The notes: a model not told the origin generated them from the letters alone. Counted from the stretch's first letter, positions 29,273 through 43,379 are shown. The stretch is 64,000 bases of DNA from Hydractinia symbiolongicarpus (GCF_029227915.1 NC_079879.1:31688501-31752500); one strand, 5' to 3'. Numbers and translations are program-made.

Positions 29273-32200
29273 TAAAATTATTATTTCACCACTAAAGCCC
29301 ATGAGACTTGTAGTTTTCAGAAGTAATTTCATTTTTGATGAGACGCTTAATGAATGTGGTTTAATAGCCGGCAAACGAAAACCCTCGATTTCCTGTAAAT
29401 CCCGGACTTGGGCCGTATAGTCGAATGTATACAAAGGAAGTACCCTGTGAGTAAACTCATTTCCGAAACGATTTTTTAAATTATCGTTTCACCACTAAAA
29501 CGCATGAGACTTGTAGTTTTTAAAAATGTTTTCATTTTTGATGAGACGCTCAATAAAAGGAGTTTAATCGCCGGCAAACGAAAACCTGCGATTTCCCGTA
29601 AATCCCGGACTCGGCCCGTATAGTCAAAAGTATACAAAGAAAGTACCCAGGGAGTTAACTCATTTCCCGAACGATTTTTTAAATTATTATTTCACCACTA
29701 AACCCATGAGACTTGTAGTTTTTAAAAATGTTTTCATTTTTGATGAGACGCTGAATAAAAGAAGTTTAATTGCCGGCAAACGAAAACCCACGACTTCCCG
29801 TAACTCCCGGACTCGGCCCGTATAGTCAAAAGTATACAAAGAAAGTTCCCAAGGAGTAAACTCATTTCCCGAACGACTTTTTAAATTATTTTTTCACCAC
29901 TAAAACGCATGAGACTTGTAGCTTTCAGAAATGTTTTCATTTTTGATGAGACGCTTAATGAAAGTGGTTTAATCGCCGGCAAACGAAACCCCGCGATTTT
30001 CCGTAAATCCCGGGCTTTGCCGTATAGTCGAATGTATACAAAGAAAGTACCCTGTGAGTAAACTCATTTCCAAAACGATTTTTTAAATTATCTTTTTACC
30101 ACTAAAACGCATGAGACTTGTAGTTTTCAAAAATGTTTTCATTTTTGATGAAACGCTGATTAAAAGAAGTTTAATCGCCGGCAAACGAAAACCCGCCATT
30201 TCCCGTAAACCCCGGACACGGCCCGTATAGTCAAAAGTATACGAAGAAAGTACCCAGGGAGTAAACTCATTTCCCGAACGATTTTTTATATTATTTTTTC
30301 ACCACTGAAACGCATGAGACTTGTAGTTTTTAAAAGTGTTTTCATTTTTGATGTGACGCTGAATAAAAAGAGTTTAATCGCCGGCAAACGAAAACCCGCG
30401 ATTTCCCGTAAATCCCGGACTCGGCCTGTATAGTCAAAAGTATACAAAGAAAGTACCCAGGGAGTAAACTCATTTCCCGAACGATTTTTTAAATTATCTT
30501 TTCACCACTAAAACGCATGAGACTTGTAGTTTTCAAAATTGTTTTCATTTTTGATGAGACGCTGAATAAAAGGAGTTTAATCGCCGGCAAACGAAATCCT
30601 GCGATTTCCCGTAAATCCCGGACTCGGCCCGTATAGTCAAAAGTATACAAAGAAAGTACCCAGGGAGTAAACTCATTTCCCGAACGATTTTTAAAATTAT
30701 TATTTCACCACTAAAGCCCATGAGACTTGTAGTTTTCAGAAGTGATTTCATTTTTGATGAGACGCTTAATGAATGTGGTTTATTAGCCGGCAAACGAATA
30801 CCCTCGATTTCCTGTAAATCCCGGGCTTGGCCCGTATAGTCGAATGTATACAAAGGAAGTACCCTGTGAGTAAACTCATTTCCGAAACGATTTTTTAAAT
30901 TATCGTTTCACCACTAAAACGCATGAGACTTGTAGTTTTCACAAATGTTTTCATTTTTGATGAGACGCTGATTAAAAGAAGTTTAATCGCCGGCAAACGA
31001 AAACCCGCCATTTCCCGTAAACCCCGGACTCGGCCCGTATAGTCAAAAGTATACGAAGAAAGTACCCAGGGAGTAAACTCATTTCCCGAACGATTTTTTA
31101 TATTATTTTTTCACCATTAAAACGCATGAGACTTGTAGTTTTTAAAGTGTTTTCATTGTTGATGAGACGCGGAATAAAAGAAGTTTAATCGCCGGCAAAC
31201 GAAAACCCGCGATTTCACGTAAATCCCGGGCTTGGCCCGTATAGTCGAATGTTTACAAAGAAAGTACCCTGTGAGTAAACTCATTTCCCGAACGATTTTT
31301 TAAAATATTTTTTCACCACTAAAACGCATGAGACTTGTAGTTTTCAGAAATGTTTTTATTTTTGATGAGACGCTTAGTGGAAGTGGTTTAATCGTCGGCA
31401 AACGAAAACCCGCGATTTCCCGTAAATACCGGTCTTAGCCCGTATAGTGGAATGTATACAAAGAAAGTACCCTGTGAGTAAACTTATTTCCCGAACGATT
31501 TTTTAAATTATTTTTTACCACTAAAACGCATGAGACTTGTAGTTGTCAGAAATGTTTTCATTTTTGATGAGACGCTGAATAAAAGGAGTTTAATCGCCGG
31601 CAAACGAAATCCTGCGATTTCCCGTAAATCCCGGACTCGGCCCGTATAGTCAAAAGTATACAAAGAAAGTACCCAGGGAGTAAACTCATTTCCCGAACGA
31701 TTTTTAAAATTATTATTTCACCACTAAAGCCCATGAGACTTGTAGTTTTCAGAAGTAATTTCATTTTTGATGAGACGCTTAATGAATGTGGTTTAATAGC
31801 CGGCAAACGAAAACCCTCGATTTCCTGTAAATCCCGGACTTGGGCCGTATAGTCGAATGTATACAAAGGAAGTACCCTGTGAGTAAACTCATTTCCGAAA
31901 CGATTTTTTAAATTATCGTTTCACCACTAAAACGCATGAGACTTGTAGTTTTTAAAAATGTTTTCATTTTTGATGAGACGCTCAATAAAAGGAGTTTAAT
32001 CGCCGGCAAACGAAAACCTGCGATTTCCCGTAAATCCCGGACTCGGCCCGTATAGTCAAAAGTATACAAAGAAAGTACCCAGGGAGTTAACTCATTTCCC
32101 GAACGATTTTTTAAATTATTATTTCACCACTAAACCCATGAGACTTGTAGTTTTTAAAAATGTTTTCATTTTTGATGAGACGCTGAATAAAAGAAGTTTA

Positions 32201-33080
32201 ATTGCCGGCAAACGAAAACCCACGACTTCCCGTAACTCCCGGACTCGGCCCGTATAGTCAAAAGTATACAAAGAAAGTTCCCAAGGAGTAAACTCATTTC
32301 CCGAACGACTTTTTAAATTATTTTTTCACCACTAAAACGCATGAGACTTGTAGCTTTCAGAAATGTTTTCATTTTTGATGAGACGCTTAATGAAAGTGGT
32401 TTAATCGCCGGCAAACGAAACCCCGCGATTTTCCGTAAATCCCGGGCTTTGCCGTATAGTCGAATGTATACAAAGAAAGTACCCTGTGAGTAAACTCATT
32501 TCCAAAACGATTTTTTAAATTATCTTTTTACCACTAAAACGCATGAGACTTGTAGTTTTCAAAAATGTTTTCATTTTTGATGAAACGCTGATTAAAAGAA
32601 GTTTAATCGCCGGCAAACGAAAACCCGCCATTTCCCGTAAACCCCGGACACGGCCCGTATAGTCAAAAGTATACGAAGAAAGTACCCAGGGAGTAAACTC
32701 ATTTCCCGAACGATTTTTTATATTATTTTTTCACCACTGAAACGCATGAGACTTGTAGTTTTTAAAAGTGTTTTCATTTTTGATGTGACGCTGAATAAAA
32801 AGAGTTTAATCGCCGGCAAACGAAAACCCGCGATTTCCCGTAAATCCCGGACTCGGCCTGTATAGTCAAAAGTATACAAAGAAAGTACCCAGGGAGTAAA
32901 CTCATTTCCCGAACGATTTTTTAAATTATCTTTTCACCACTAAAACGCATGAGACTTGTAGTTTTCAAAATTGTTTTCATTTTTGATGAGACGCTGAATA
33001 AAAGGAGTTTAATCGCCGGCAAACGAAATCCTGCGATTTCCCGTAAATCCCGGACTCGGCCCGTATAGTCAAAAGTATAC
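28480..33080 (+). repeat. 12-monomer duplication, offset 2432 bp
   Basis: 28480-30648 matches 30912-33080 at an offset of 2432 (12 x 203 less 4). Shared rarities are TCACAAATG (28507/30939), ACGCGGAATAAAAG (28735/31167), CGGACACGGCCC (30215/32647), ACCACTGAAACG (30302/32734) and ATGTGACGC (30351/32783). The spacer 30649-30911 is K and L-type sequence. The join near 30911 fuses an L monomer to an H-variant monomer within one 203-bp unit. The right end switches to an A monomer (GTATACGAAG) at 33081. Confidence 0.9.
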
Positions 33081-33302
33081 GAAGAAAGTACCCAGGGAGT
33101 AAACTCATTTCCCGAACGATTTTTTATATTATTTCTTCACCACTAAAACGCATGAGACTTGTAGTTTTTAAAAGTGTTTTCATTGTTGATGAGACGCTGT
33201 ATAAAAGAAGTTTAATCGCCGGCAAACGAAAACCCGCGATTTCCCGTAAATCCCGGGCTTGGCCCGTATAGTCGAATGTTTACAAAGAAAGTACCCTGTG
33301 AG

Positions 33303-36300
33303 TAAACTCATTTCCAAAACGATTTTTTAAATTATCGTTTCACCACTAAAACGCATGAGACTTGTAGTTTTCAAAAATGTTTTCATTTTTGATGAGACGC
33401 TGAATAAAAGGAGTTTAATCGCCGGCAAACGAAAACCCGCGATTTCCCGTAAATCCCGGGCTTGTCCCGTATAGTCGAATGTATACAAAGAAAGTACCCT
33501 GTGAATAAACTCATTTCCAAAACGATTTTTTAAATTAACTTTTCACCACTAAAACGCATGAGACTTGTAGTTTTCAAAATTGTTTTCATTTTTGATGAGA
33601 CGCTGATTAAAAGGAGTTTAATCGCCGGCAAACGAAATCCTGCGATTTCCCGTAAATCCCGGACTCGGCCCGTATAGTCAAAAGTATACAAAGAAAGTAC
33701 CCAGGGAGTAAACTCATTTCCCGAACGATTTTTAAAATTATTATTTCACCACTAAAGCCCATGAGACTTGTAGTTTTCAGAAGTGATTTCATTTTTGATG
33801 AGACGCTTAATGAATGTGGTTTATTAGCCGGCAAACGAAAACCCTCGATTTCCTGTAAATCCCGGGCTTGGCCCGTATAGTCGAATGTATACAAAGGAAG
33901 TACCCTGTGAGTAAACTCATTTCCGAAACGATTTTTTAAATTATCGTTTCACCACTAAAACGCATGAGACTTGTAGTTTTCAAAAATGTTTTCATTTTTG
34001 ATGAAACGCTGAATAAAAGGAGTTTAATCGCCGGCAAACGAAATCCTGCGATTTCCCGTAAACCCCGGACTCGGCCCGTATAGTCAAAAGTATACGAAGA
34101 AAGTACCCAGGGAGTAAACTCATTTCCCGAACGATTTTTTATATTATTTTTTCACCACTAAAACGCATGAGACTTGTAGTTTTTAAAAGTGTTTTCATTT
34201 TTGATGAGACGCTGAATAAAAAGAGTTTAATCGCCGGCAAACGAAAACCCGCGATTTCCCGTAAATCCCGGACTCGGCCTGTATAGTCAAAAGTATACAA
34301 AGAAAGTACCCAGGGAGTAAACTCATTTCCCGAACGATTTTTTAAATTATCTTTTCACCACTAAAACGCATGAGACTTGTAGTTTTTAAAAGTGTTTTCA
34401 TTGTTGATGAGACGCTGAATAAAAGAAGTTTAATCGCCGGCAAACGAAAACCCGCGATTTCCCGTAAATCCCGGGCTTGGCCCGTATAGTCGAATGTTTA
34501 CAAAGAAAGTACCCTGGGAGTAAACTCATTTCCCGAACAATTTTTTAAATTATTTTTTCACCACTAAAACGCATGAGACTTGTAGTTTTCAGAAATGTTT
34601 TTATTTTTGATGAGACGCTTAGTGAAAGTGGTTTAATCGCCGGCAAACGAAAACCCGCGATTTCCCGTAAATACCGGGCTTAGCCCGTATAGTCGAATGT
34701 ATACAAAGAAAGTACCCTGTGAGTAAACTCATTTCCCGAACGATTTTTTAAATTATTTTTTCACCACTAAAACGCATGGGTCTTGTAGTTTACAGAAATG
34801 TTTTCATTTTTGATGAGACGCTTAGTGAAAGTGGTTTAATCGCCGGCAAACGAAAACCCGCGATTTCCCGTAAATCCCGGGCTTGTCCCGTATAGTCGAA
34901 TGTTTACAAAGAAAGTACCCTGTGAATAAACTCATTTCCAAAACGATTTTTTAAATTAACTTTTCACCACTAAAACGCATGAGAGTTGTAGTTTTCAAAA
35001 ATGTTTTCATTTTTGATGAGACGTTGAATAAAAGGAGTTTAATCGCCGGCAAACGAAAACCTGCGATTTCCCGTAAATCCCGGACTCGGCCCGTATAGTC
35101 AAAAGTATACAAAGAAAGTACCCAGGGAGTAAACTTATTTCCCGAACGATTTTTTAAATTATTATTTTACCACTAAAGCCCATGAGACTTTTAGTTTTCA
35201 AAAATGTTTTCATTTTTGATGACACGCTGATTAAAAGAAGTTAAATCGCCGGCAAACGAAAACCCGCCATTTCCCGTAAACCCCGGACTCGGCCCGTATA
35301 GTCAAAAGTATACGAAGAAAGTACCCAGGGAGTAAACTCATTTCCCGAACGATTTTTTATATTATTTCTTCACCACTAAAACGCATGAGACTTGTAGTTT
35401 TTAAAAGTGTTTTCATTGTTGATGAGACGCTGTATAAAAGAAGTTTAATCGCCGGCAAACGAAAACCCGCGATTTCCCGTAAATCCCGGGCTTGGCCCGT
35501 ATAGTCGAATGTTTACAAAGAAAGTACCCTGTGAGTAAACTCATTTCCCGAACGATTTTTTAAAATATTTTTTCACCACTAAAACGCATGAGACTTGTAG
35601 TTTTCAGAAATGTTTTTATTTTTGATGAGACGCTTAGTGAAAGTGGTTTAATCGCCGGCAAACGAAAACCCGCGATTTCCCGTAAATACCGGTCTTAGCC
35701 CGCATAGTCAAAAGTATACAAAGAAAGTACCCTGTGAGTAAACTCATTTCCAAAACGATTTTTTAAATTATCTTTTTACCACTAAAACGCATGAGACTTG
35801 TAGTTTTCAAAAATGTTTTCATTTTTGATGAGACGCTGATTAAAAGAAGTTTAATCGCCGGCAAACGAAAACCTGCGATTTCCCGTAAATCCCGGACTCG
35901 GCCCGTATAGTCAAAAGTATACAAAGAAAGTACCCAGGGAGTAAACTTATTTCCCGAACGATTTTTTAAATTAACTTTTCACCACTAAAACGCATGAGAC
36001 TTGTAGTTTTCAAAAATGTTTTCATTTGTGATGAGATGCTGAATAAAAGGAGTTTAATCGCCGGCAAACGAAAACCCGCGATTTCCTGTAACTCCCGGGC
36101 TTGGCCCGTATAGGCGAATGTATACAAAGAAAGTAACCTGTGGGTAAACTCATTTCCAAAACGATTTTTTAAATTATCGTTTCACCACTAAAACGCATGA
36201 GACTTGTAGTTTTCAAAAATGTTTTCATTTTTGATGAGACGCTGAATAAAAGGAGTTTAATCGCCGGCAAACGAAAACCCGCGATTTCCCGTAAATCCCG

Positions 36301-37228
36301 GGCTTGTCCCGTATAGTCGAATGTATACAAAGAAAGTACCCTGTGAATAAACTCATTTCCAAAACGATTTTTTAAACTAACTTTTCACCACTAAAACGCA
36401 TGAGACTTGTAGTTTTCAAAATTGTTTTCATTTTTGATGAGACGCTGATTAAAAGGAGTTTAATCGCCGGCAAACGAAATCCTGCGATTTCCCGTAAATC
36501 CCGGACTCGGCCCGTATAGTCAAAAGTATACAAAGAAAGTACCCAGGGAGTAAACTCATTTCCCGAACGATTTTTAAAATTATTATTTCACCACTAAAGC
36601 CCATGAGACTTGTAGTTTTCAGAAGTGATTTCATTTTTGATGAGACGCTTAATGAATGTGGTTTATTAGCCGGCAAACGAAAACCCTCGATTTCCTGTAA
36701 ATCCCGGGCTTGGCCCGTATAGTCGAATGTATACAAAGGAAGTACCCTGTGAGTAAACTCATTTCCGAAACGATTTTTTAAATTATCGTTTCACCACTAA
36801 AACGCATGAGACTTGTAGTTTTCAAAAATGTTTTCATTTTTGATGAAACGCTGAATAAAAGGAGTTTAATCGCCGGCAAACGAAATCCTGCGATTTCCCG
36901 TAAACCCCGGACTCGGCCCGTATAGTCAAAAGTATACGAAGAAAGTACCCAGGGAGTAAACTCATTTCCCGAACGATTTTTTATATTATTTTTTCACCAC
37001 TAAAACGCATGAGACTTGTAGTTTTTAAAAGTGTTTTCATTTTTGATGAGACGCTGAATAAAAAGAGTTTAATCGCCGGCAAACGAAAACCCGCGATTTC
37101 CCGTAAATCCCGGACTCGGCCTGTATAGTCAAAAGTATACAAAGAAAGTACCCAGGGAGTAAACTCATTTCCCGAACGATTTTTTAAATTATCTTTTCAC
37201 CACTAAAACGCATGAGACTTGTAGTTTT
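33303..37228 (+). repeat. 14-monomer offset repeat (2842 bp)
   Basis: 33303-34386 matches 36145-37228 at exactly 14 x 203 = 2842 bp. Both copies hold CTGATTAAAAGG in an I-type monomer (33604/36446) and ATGAAACGC in an L-type monomer (34002/36844), a rare pair that shows common origin. The intervening 34387-36144 holds A', B', C', G, H, A, B and further monomers. It reappears with offset near 7510 at about 41.9-43.7 kb. Confidence 0.75.
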
Positions 37229-40200
37229 CAAAATTGTTTTCATTTTTGATGAGACGCTGAATAAAAGGAGTTTAATCGCCGGCAAACGAAATCCTGCGAT
37301 TTCCCGTAAATCCCGGACTCGGCCCGTATAGTCAAAAGTATACAAAGAAAGTACCCAGGGAGTAAACTCATTTCCCGAACGATTTTTAAAATTATTATTT
37401 CACCACTAAAGCCCATGAGACTTGTAGTTTTCAGAAGTGATTTCATTTTTGATGAGACGCTTAATGAATGTGGTTTATTAGCCGGCAAACGAAAACCCTC
37501 GATTTCCTGTAAATCCCGGGCTTGGCCCGTATAGTCGAATGTATACAAAGGAAGTACCCTGTGAGTAAACTCATTTCCGAAACGATTTTTTAAATTATCG
37601 TTTCACCACTAAAACGCATGAGACTTGTAGTTTTCAAAAATGTTTTCATTTTTGATGAGACGCTGATTAAAAGAAGTTTAATCGCCGGCAAACGAAAACC
37701 TGCGATTTCCCGTAAATCCCGGACTCGGCCCGTATAGTCAAAAGTATACAAAGAAAGTACCCAGGGAGTAAACTTATTTCCCGAACGATTTTTTAAATTA
37801 ACTTTTCACCACTAAAACGCATGAGACTTGTAGTTTTCAAAAATGTTTTCATTTGTGATGAGATGCTGAATAAAAGGAGTTTAATCGCCGGCAAACGAAA
37901 ACCCGCGATTTCCTGTAACTCCCGGGCTTGGCCCGTATAGGCGAATGTATACAAAGAAAGTAACCTGTGGATAAACTCATTTCCAAAACGATTTTTTAAA
38001 TTATCGTTTCACCACTAAAACGCATGAGACTTGTAGTTTTCAAAAATGTTTTCATTTTTGATGAGACGCTGAATAAAAGGAGTTTAATCGCCGGCAAACG
38101 AAAACCCGCGATTTCCCGTAAATCCAGGGCTTGTCCCGTATAGTCGAATGTATACAATGAAAGTACCCTGTGAATAAACTCATTTCCAAAACGATTTTTT
38201 AAATTAACTTTTCACCACTAAAACGCATGAGACTTGTAGTTTTTAAAAGTGTTTTCATTGTTGATGAGACGCTGAATAAAAGAAGTTAAATCGCCGGCAA
38301 ACGAAAACCCGCGATTTCCCGTAAATCCCGGGCTTGGCCCGTATAGTCGAATGTTTACAAAGAAAGTACCCTGTGAGTAAACTCATTTCCCGAACGATTT
38401 TTTAAATTATTTTTTTACCACTAAAACGCATGAGACTTGTAGTTTTCAAAAATGTTTTCATTTTTGATGAGACGCTGAATAAAAAGAGTTTAATCGCCGG
38501 CAAACGAAAACCCGCGATTTCCCGTAAATCCCGGACTCGGCCTGTATAGTCAAAAGTATACAAAGAAAGTACCCAGGGAGTAAACTCATTTCCCGAACGA
38601 TTTTTTAAATTATCTTTTCACCACTAAAACGCATGAGACTTGTAGTTTTCAAAATTGTTTTCATTTTTGATGAGACGCTGAATAAAAGGAGTTTAATCGC
38701 CGGCAAACGAAATCCTGCGATTTCCCGTAAATCCCGGACTCGGCCCGTATAGTCAAAAGTATACAAAGAAAGTACCCAGGGAGTAAACTCATTTCCCGAA
38801 CGATTTTTAAAATTATTATTTCACCACTAAAGCCCATGAGACTTGTAGTTTTCAGAAGTGATTTCATTTTTGATGAGACGCTTAATGAATGTGGTTTATT
38901 AGCCGGCAAACGAAAACCCTCGATTTCCTGTAAATCCCGGGCTTGGCCCGTATAGTCGAATGTATACAAAGGAAGTACCCTGTGAGTAAACTCATTTCCG
39001 AAACGATTTTTTAAATTATCGTTTCACCACTAAAACGCATGAGACTTGTAGTTTTCAAAAATGTTTTCATTTTTAATGAGACGCTGAATAAAAGGAGTTT
39101 AATCGCCGGCAAACGAAATCCTGCGATTTCCCGTAAACCCCGGACTCGGCCCGTATAGTCAAAAGTATACGAAGAAAGTACCCAGGGAGTAAACTCATTT
39201 CCCGAACGATTTTTTATATTATTTTTTCACCACTAAAACGCATGAGACTTGTAGTTTTTAAAAGTGTTTTCATTTTTGATGAGACGCTGAATAAAAAGAG
39301 TTTAATCGCCGGCAAACGAAAACCCGCGATTTCCCGTAAATCCCGGACTCGGCCTGTATAGTCAAAAGTATACAAAGAAAGTACCCAGGGAGTAAACTCA
39401 TTTCCCGAACGATTTTTTAAATTATCTTTTCACCACTAAAACGCATGAGACTTGTAGTTTTCAAAATTGTTTTCATTTTTGATGAGACGCTGAATAAAAG
39501 GAGTTTAATCGCCGGCAAACGAAATCCTGCGATTTCCCGTAAATCCCGGACTCGGCCCGTATAGTCAAAAGTATACAAAGAAAGTACCCAGGGAGTAAAC
39601 TCATTTCCCGAACGATTTTTAAAATTATTATTTCACCACTAAAGCCCATGAGACTTGTAGTTTTCAGAAGTGATTTCATTTTTGATGAGACGCTTAATGA
39701 ATGTGGTTTATTAGCCGGCAAACGAAAACCCTCGATTTCCTGTAAATCCCGGGCTTGGCCCGTATAGTCGAATGTATACAAAGGAAGTACCCTGTGAGTA
39801 AACTCATTTCCGAAACGATTTTTTAAATTATCGTTTCACCACTAAAACGCATGAGACTTGTAGTTTTCAAAAATGTTTTCATTTTTGATGAGACGCTGAA
39901 TAAAAGGAGTTTAATCGCCGGCAAACGAAAACCTGCGATTTCCCGTAAATGCCGGACTCGGCCCGTATAGTCAAAAGTATACAAAGAAAGTACCCAGGGA
40001 GTAAACTCATTTCCCGAACGATTTTTTAAATTATTATTTCACCACTAAAGCCCATGAGACTTGTAGTTTTTAAAAATGTTTTCATTTTTGATGAGACGCT
40101 GAATAAAAGAAGTTTAATCGCCGGCAAACGAAAACCCACGACTTCCCGTAACTCCCGGACTCGGCCCGCATAGTCAAAAGTATACAAAGAAAGTTCCCAA

Positions 40201-40948
40201 GGAGTAAACTCATTTCCCGAACGATTTTTTAAATTATTTTTTCACCACTAAAACGCATGAGACTTGTAGTTTTCAGAAATGTTTTCATTTTTGATGAGAC
40301 GCTTAATAAAAGTGGTTTAATCGCCGGCAAACGAAAACCCGCGATTTCCCGTAAATCCCGGGCTTTGCCGTATAGTCGAATGTATACAAAGAAAGTACCC
40401 TGTGAGTAAACTCATTTCCAAAACGATTTTTTAAATTATCTTTTTACCACTAAAACGCATGAGACTTGTAGTTTTCAAAAATGTTTTCATTTTTGATGAG
40501 ACGCTGATTAAAAGAAGTTTAATCGCCGGCAAACGAAAACCCGCCATTTCCCGTAAACCCCGGACTCGGCCCGTATAGTCAAAAGTATACGAAGAAAGTA
40601 CCCAGGGAGTAAACTCATTTCCCGAACGATTTTTTATATTATTTTTTCACCACTAAAACGCAAGAGACTTGTAGTTTTTAAAAGTGTTTTCATTGTTGAT
40701 GAGACGCTGAATAAAAGAAGTTTAATCGCCGTCAAACGAAAACCCGCGATTTCCCGTAAATCCCGGGCTTGGCCCGTATAGTCGAATGTTTACAAAGAAA
40801 GTACCCTGGGAGTAAACTCATTTCCCGAACAATTTTTTAAATTATTTTTTCACCACTAAAACGCATGAGACTTGTAGTTTTCAGAAATGTTTTTATTTTT
40901 GATGAGACGCTTAGTGAAAGTGGTTTAATCGCCGGCAAACGAAAACCC
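36381..40948 (+). repeat. 4.57-kb block, copy 1 (repeated at 45311-49878)
   Basis: This block matches 45311-49878 at a constant offset of 8930 (44 x 203 less 2) over 4568 bp with few substitutions. Shared rarities include CTGATTAAAAGG (36446), AATCCAGGGC (38122/47052) and TATACAATGAAAG (38152/47082). Private differences include GTGGATAAAC here near 37969 against GTGGGTAAAC, and ATGAAACGC near 36844 against ATGAGACGC. The copies are not adjacent; 40949-45310 lies between them and is itself full of small duplications. Confidence 0.9.
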
Positions 40949-41759
40949 ACGACTTCCCGTAACTCCCGGACTCGGCCCGCATAGTCAAAAGTATACAAAG
41001 AAAGTTCCCAAGGAGTAAACTCATTTCCCGAACGATTTTTTAAATTATTTTTTCACCACTAAAACGCATGAGACTTGTAGTTTTCAGAAATGTTTTCATT
41101 TTTGATGAGACGCTTAATAAAAGTGGTTTAATCGCCGGCAAACGAAAACCCGCGATTTCCCGTAAATCACGGGCTTTGCCGTATAGTCGAATGTATACAA
41201 AGAAAGTACCCTGTGAGTAAACTCATTTCCAAAACGATTTTTTAAATTATCTTTTTACCACTAAAACGCATGAGACTTGTAGTTTTCAAAAATGTTTTCA
41301 TTTTTGATGAGACGCTGATTAAAAGAAGTTTAATCGCCGGCAAACGAAAACCCGCCATTTCCCGTAAACCCCGGACTCGGCCCGTATAGTCAAAAGTATA
41401 CGAAGAAAGTACCCAGGGAGTAAACTCATTTCCCGAACGATTTTTTATATTATTTTTTCACCACTAAAACGCAAGAGACTTGTAGTTTTTAAAAGTGTTT
41501 TCATTGTTGATGAGACGCTGAATAAAAGAAGTTTAATCGCCGGCAAACGAAAACCCGCGATTTCCCGTAAATCCCGGGCTTGGCCCGTATAGTCGAATGT
41601 TTACAAAGAAAGTACCCTGGGAGTAAACTCATTTCCCGAACAATTTTTTAAATTATTTTTTCACCACTAAAACGCATGAGACTTGTAGTTTTCAGAAATG
41701 TTTTTATTTTTGATGAGACGCTTAGTGAAAGTGGTTTAATCGCCGGCAAACGAAAACCC
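40138..41759 (+). repeat. Tandem 4-monomer duplication, 2 x 811 bp
   Basis: 40138-40948 and 40949-41759 are near-identical copies covering N, O, A' and B' type monomers. The unit is 811 rather than 812 bp because the O monomer is one base short (GGGCTTTGCCG). The join at 40948/40949 is inside a monomer: a B' front (TGTTTAC, CTTAGTGAAAG) continues into an M-type tail (CCCACGACTTCC). Private changes are GCCGTCAAACG near 40731 and AATCACGGG near 41166. Confidence 0.9.
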
Positions 41760-42226
41760 GCGATTTCCCGTAAATACCGGGCTTAGCCCGTATAGTCGAA
41801 TGTATACAAAGAAAGTACCCAGGGAGTAAACTCATTTCCCGAACGATTTTTTATATTATTTTTTCACCACTAAAACGCAAGAGACTTGTAGTTTTTAAAA
41901 GTGTTTTCATTGTTGATGAGACGCTGAATAAAAGAAGTTTAATCGCCGGCAAACGAAAACCCGCGATTTCCCGTAAATCCCGGGCTTGGCCCGTATAGTC
42001 GAATGTTTACAAAGAAAGTACCCTGGGAGTAAACTCATTTCCCGAACAATTTTTTAAATTATTTTTTCACCACTAAAACGCATGAGACTTGTAGTTTTCA
42101 GAAATGTTTTTATTTTTGATGAGACGCTTAGTGAAAGTGGTTTAATCGCCGGCAAACGAAAACCCGCGATTTCCCGTAAATACCGGGCTTAGCCCGTATA
42201 GTCGAATGTATACAAAGAAAGTACCC
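41415..42226 (+). repeat. Tandem 2-monomer duplication, 2 x 406 bp
   Basis: The GCAAGAGAC marker of the A' monomer at 41471 recurs at 41877, 406 bp on, each time followed by a B' monomer. The join is in monomer 41780-41982, which starts as C' (GGCTTAGCCCG, GTATACAAAG) and turns into A' (CCCAGGGAG, TTTATATTA) near 41821. The monomer remains exactly 203 bp. This duplication lies directly against the 811-bp one on its left and the next 406-bp one on its right. Confidence 0.88.
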
Positions 42227-42912
42227 TGTGAGTAAACTCATTTCCCGAACGATTTTTTAAATTATTTTTTCACCACTAAAACGCATGGGTCTTGTAGTTT
42301 ACAGAAATGTTTTCATTTTTGATGAGACGCTTAGTGAAAGTGGTTTAATCGCCGGCAAACGAAAACCCGCGATTTCCCGTAAATCCCGGGCTTGTCCCGT
42401 ATAGTCGAATGTTTACAAAGAAAGTACCCTGTGAATAAACTCATTTCCAAAACGATTTTTTAAATTAACTTTTCACCACTAAAACGCATGAGACTTGTAG
42501 TTTTCAGAAATGTTTTTATTTTTGATGAGACGCTTAGTGAAAGTGGTTTAATCGCCGGCAAACGAAAACCCGCGATTTCCCGTAAATACCGGGCTTAGCC
42601 CGTATAGTCGAATGTATACAAAGAAAGTACCCTGTGAGTAAACTCATTTCCCGAACGATTTTTTAAATTATTTTTTCACCACTAAAACGCATGGGTCTTG
42701 TAGTTTACAGAAATGTTTTCATTTTTGATGAGACGCTTAGTGAAAGTGGTTTAATCGCCGGCAAACGAAAACCCGCGATTTCCCGTAAATCCCGGGCTTG
42801 TCCCGTATAGTCGAATGTTTACAAAGAAAGTACCCTGTGAATAAACTCATTTCCAAAACGATTTTTTAAATTAACTTTTCACCACTAAAACGCATGAGAC
42901 TTGTAGTTTTCA
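42071..42912 (+). repeat. Tandem 2-monomer duplication, offset 406 bp (C'-G)
   Basis: The rare CGCATGGGTCTTG with GTTTACAGAAATG occurs at 42282 and again at 42688, 406 bp later. The join is a G-type front (CCTGTGAATAAAC, TTAACTTTTC) that becomes B' (CAGAAATGTTTTT) near 42507. The same GCATGGGTC marker is single at 34773 and 49995, so the extra copy arose in this block only. Confidence 0.88.
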
Positions 42913-43379
42913 AAAATGTTTTCATTTTTGATGAGACGTTGAATAAAAGGAGTTTAATCGCCGGCAAACGAAAACCTGCGATTTCCCGTAAATCCCGGGC
43001 TTGGCCCGTATAGTCGAATGTTTACAAAGAAAGTACCCTGTGAGTAAACTCATTTCCCGAACGATTTTTTAAAATATTTTTTCACCACTAAAACGCATGA
43101 GACTTGTAGTTTTCAGAAATGTTTTTATTTTTGATGAGACGCTTAGTGAAAGTGGTTTAATCGCCGGCAAACGAAAACCCGCGATTTCCCGTAAATACCG
43201 GTCTTAGCCCGCATAGTCAAAAGTATACAAAGAAAGTACCCTGTGAGTAAACTCATTTCCAAAACGATTTTTTAAATTATCTTTTTACCACTAAAACGCA
43301 TGAGACTTGTAGTTTTCAAAAATGTTTTCATTTTTGATGAGACGCTGATTAAAAGAAGTTTAATCGCCGGCAAACGAAA

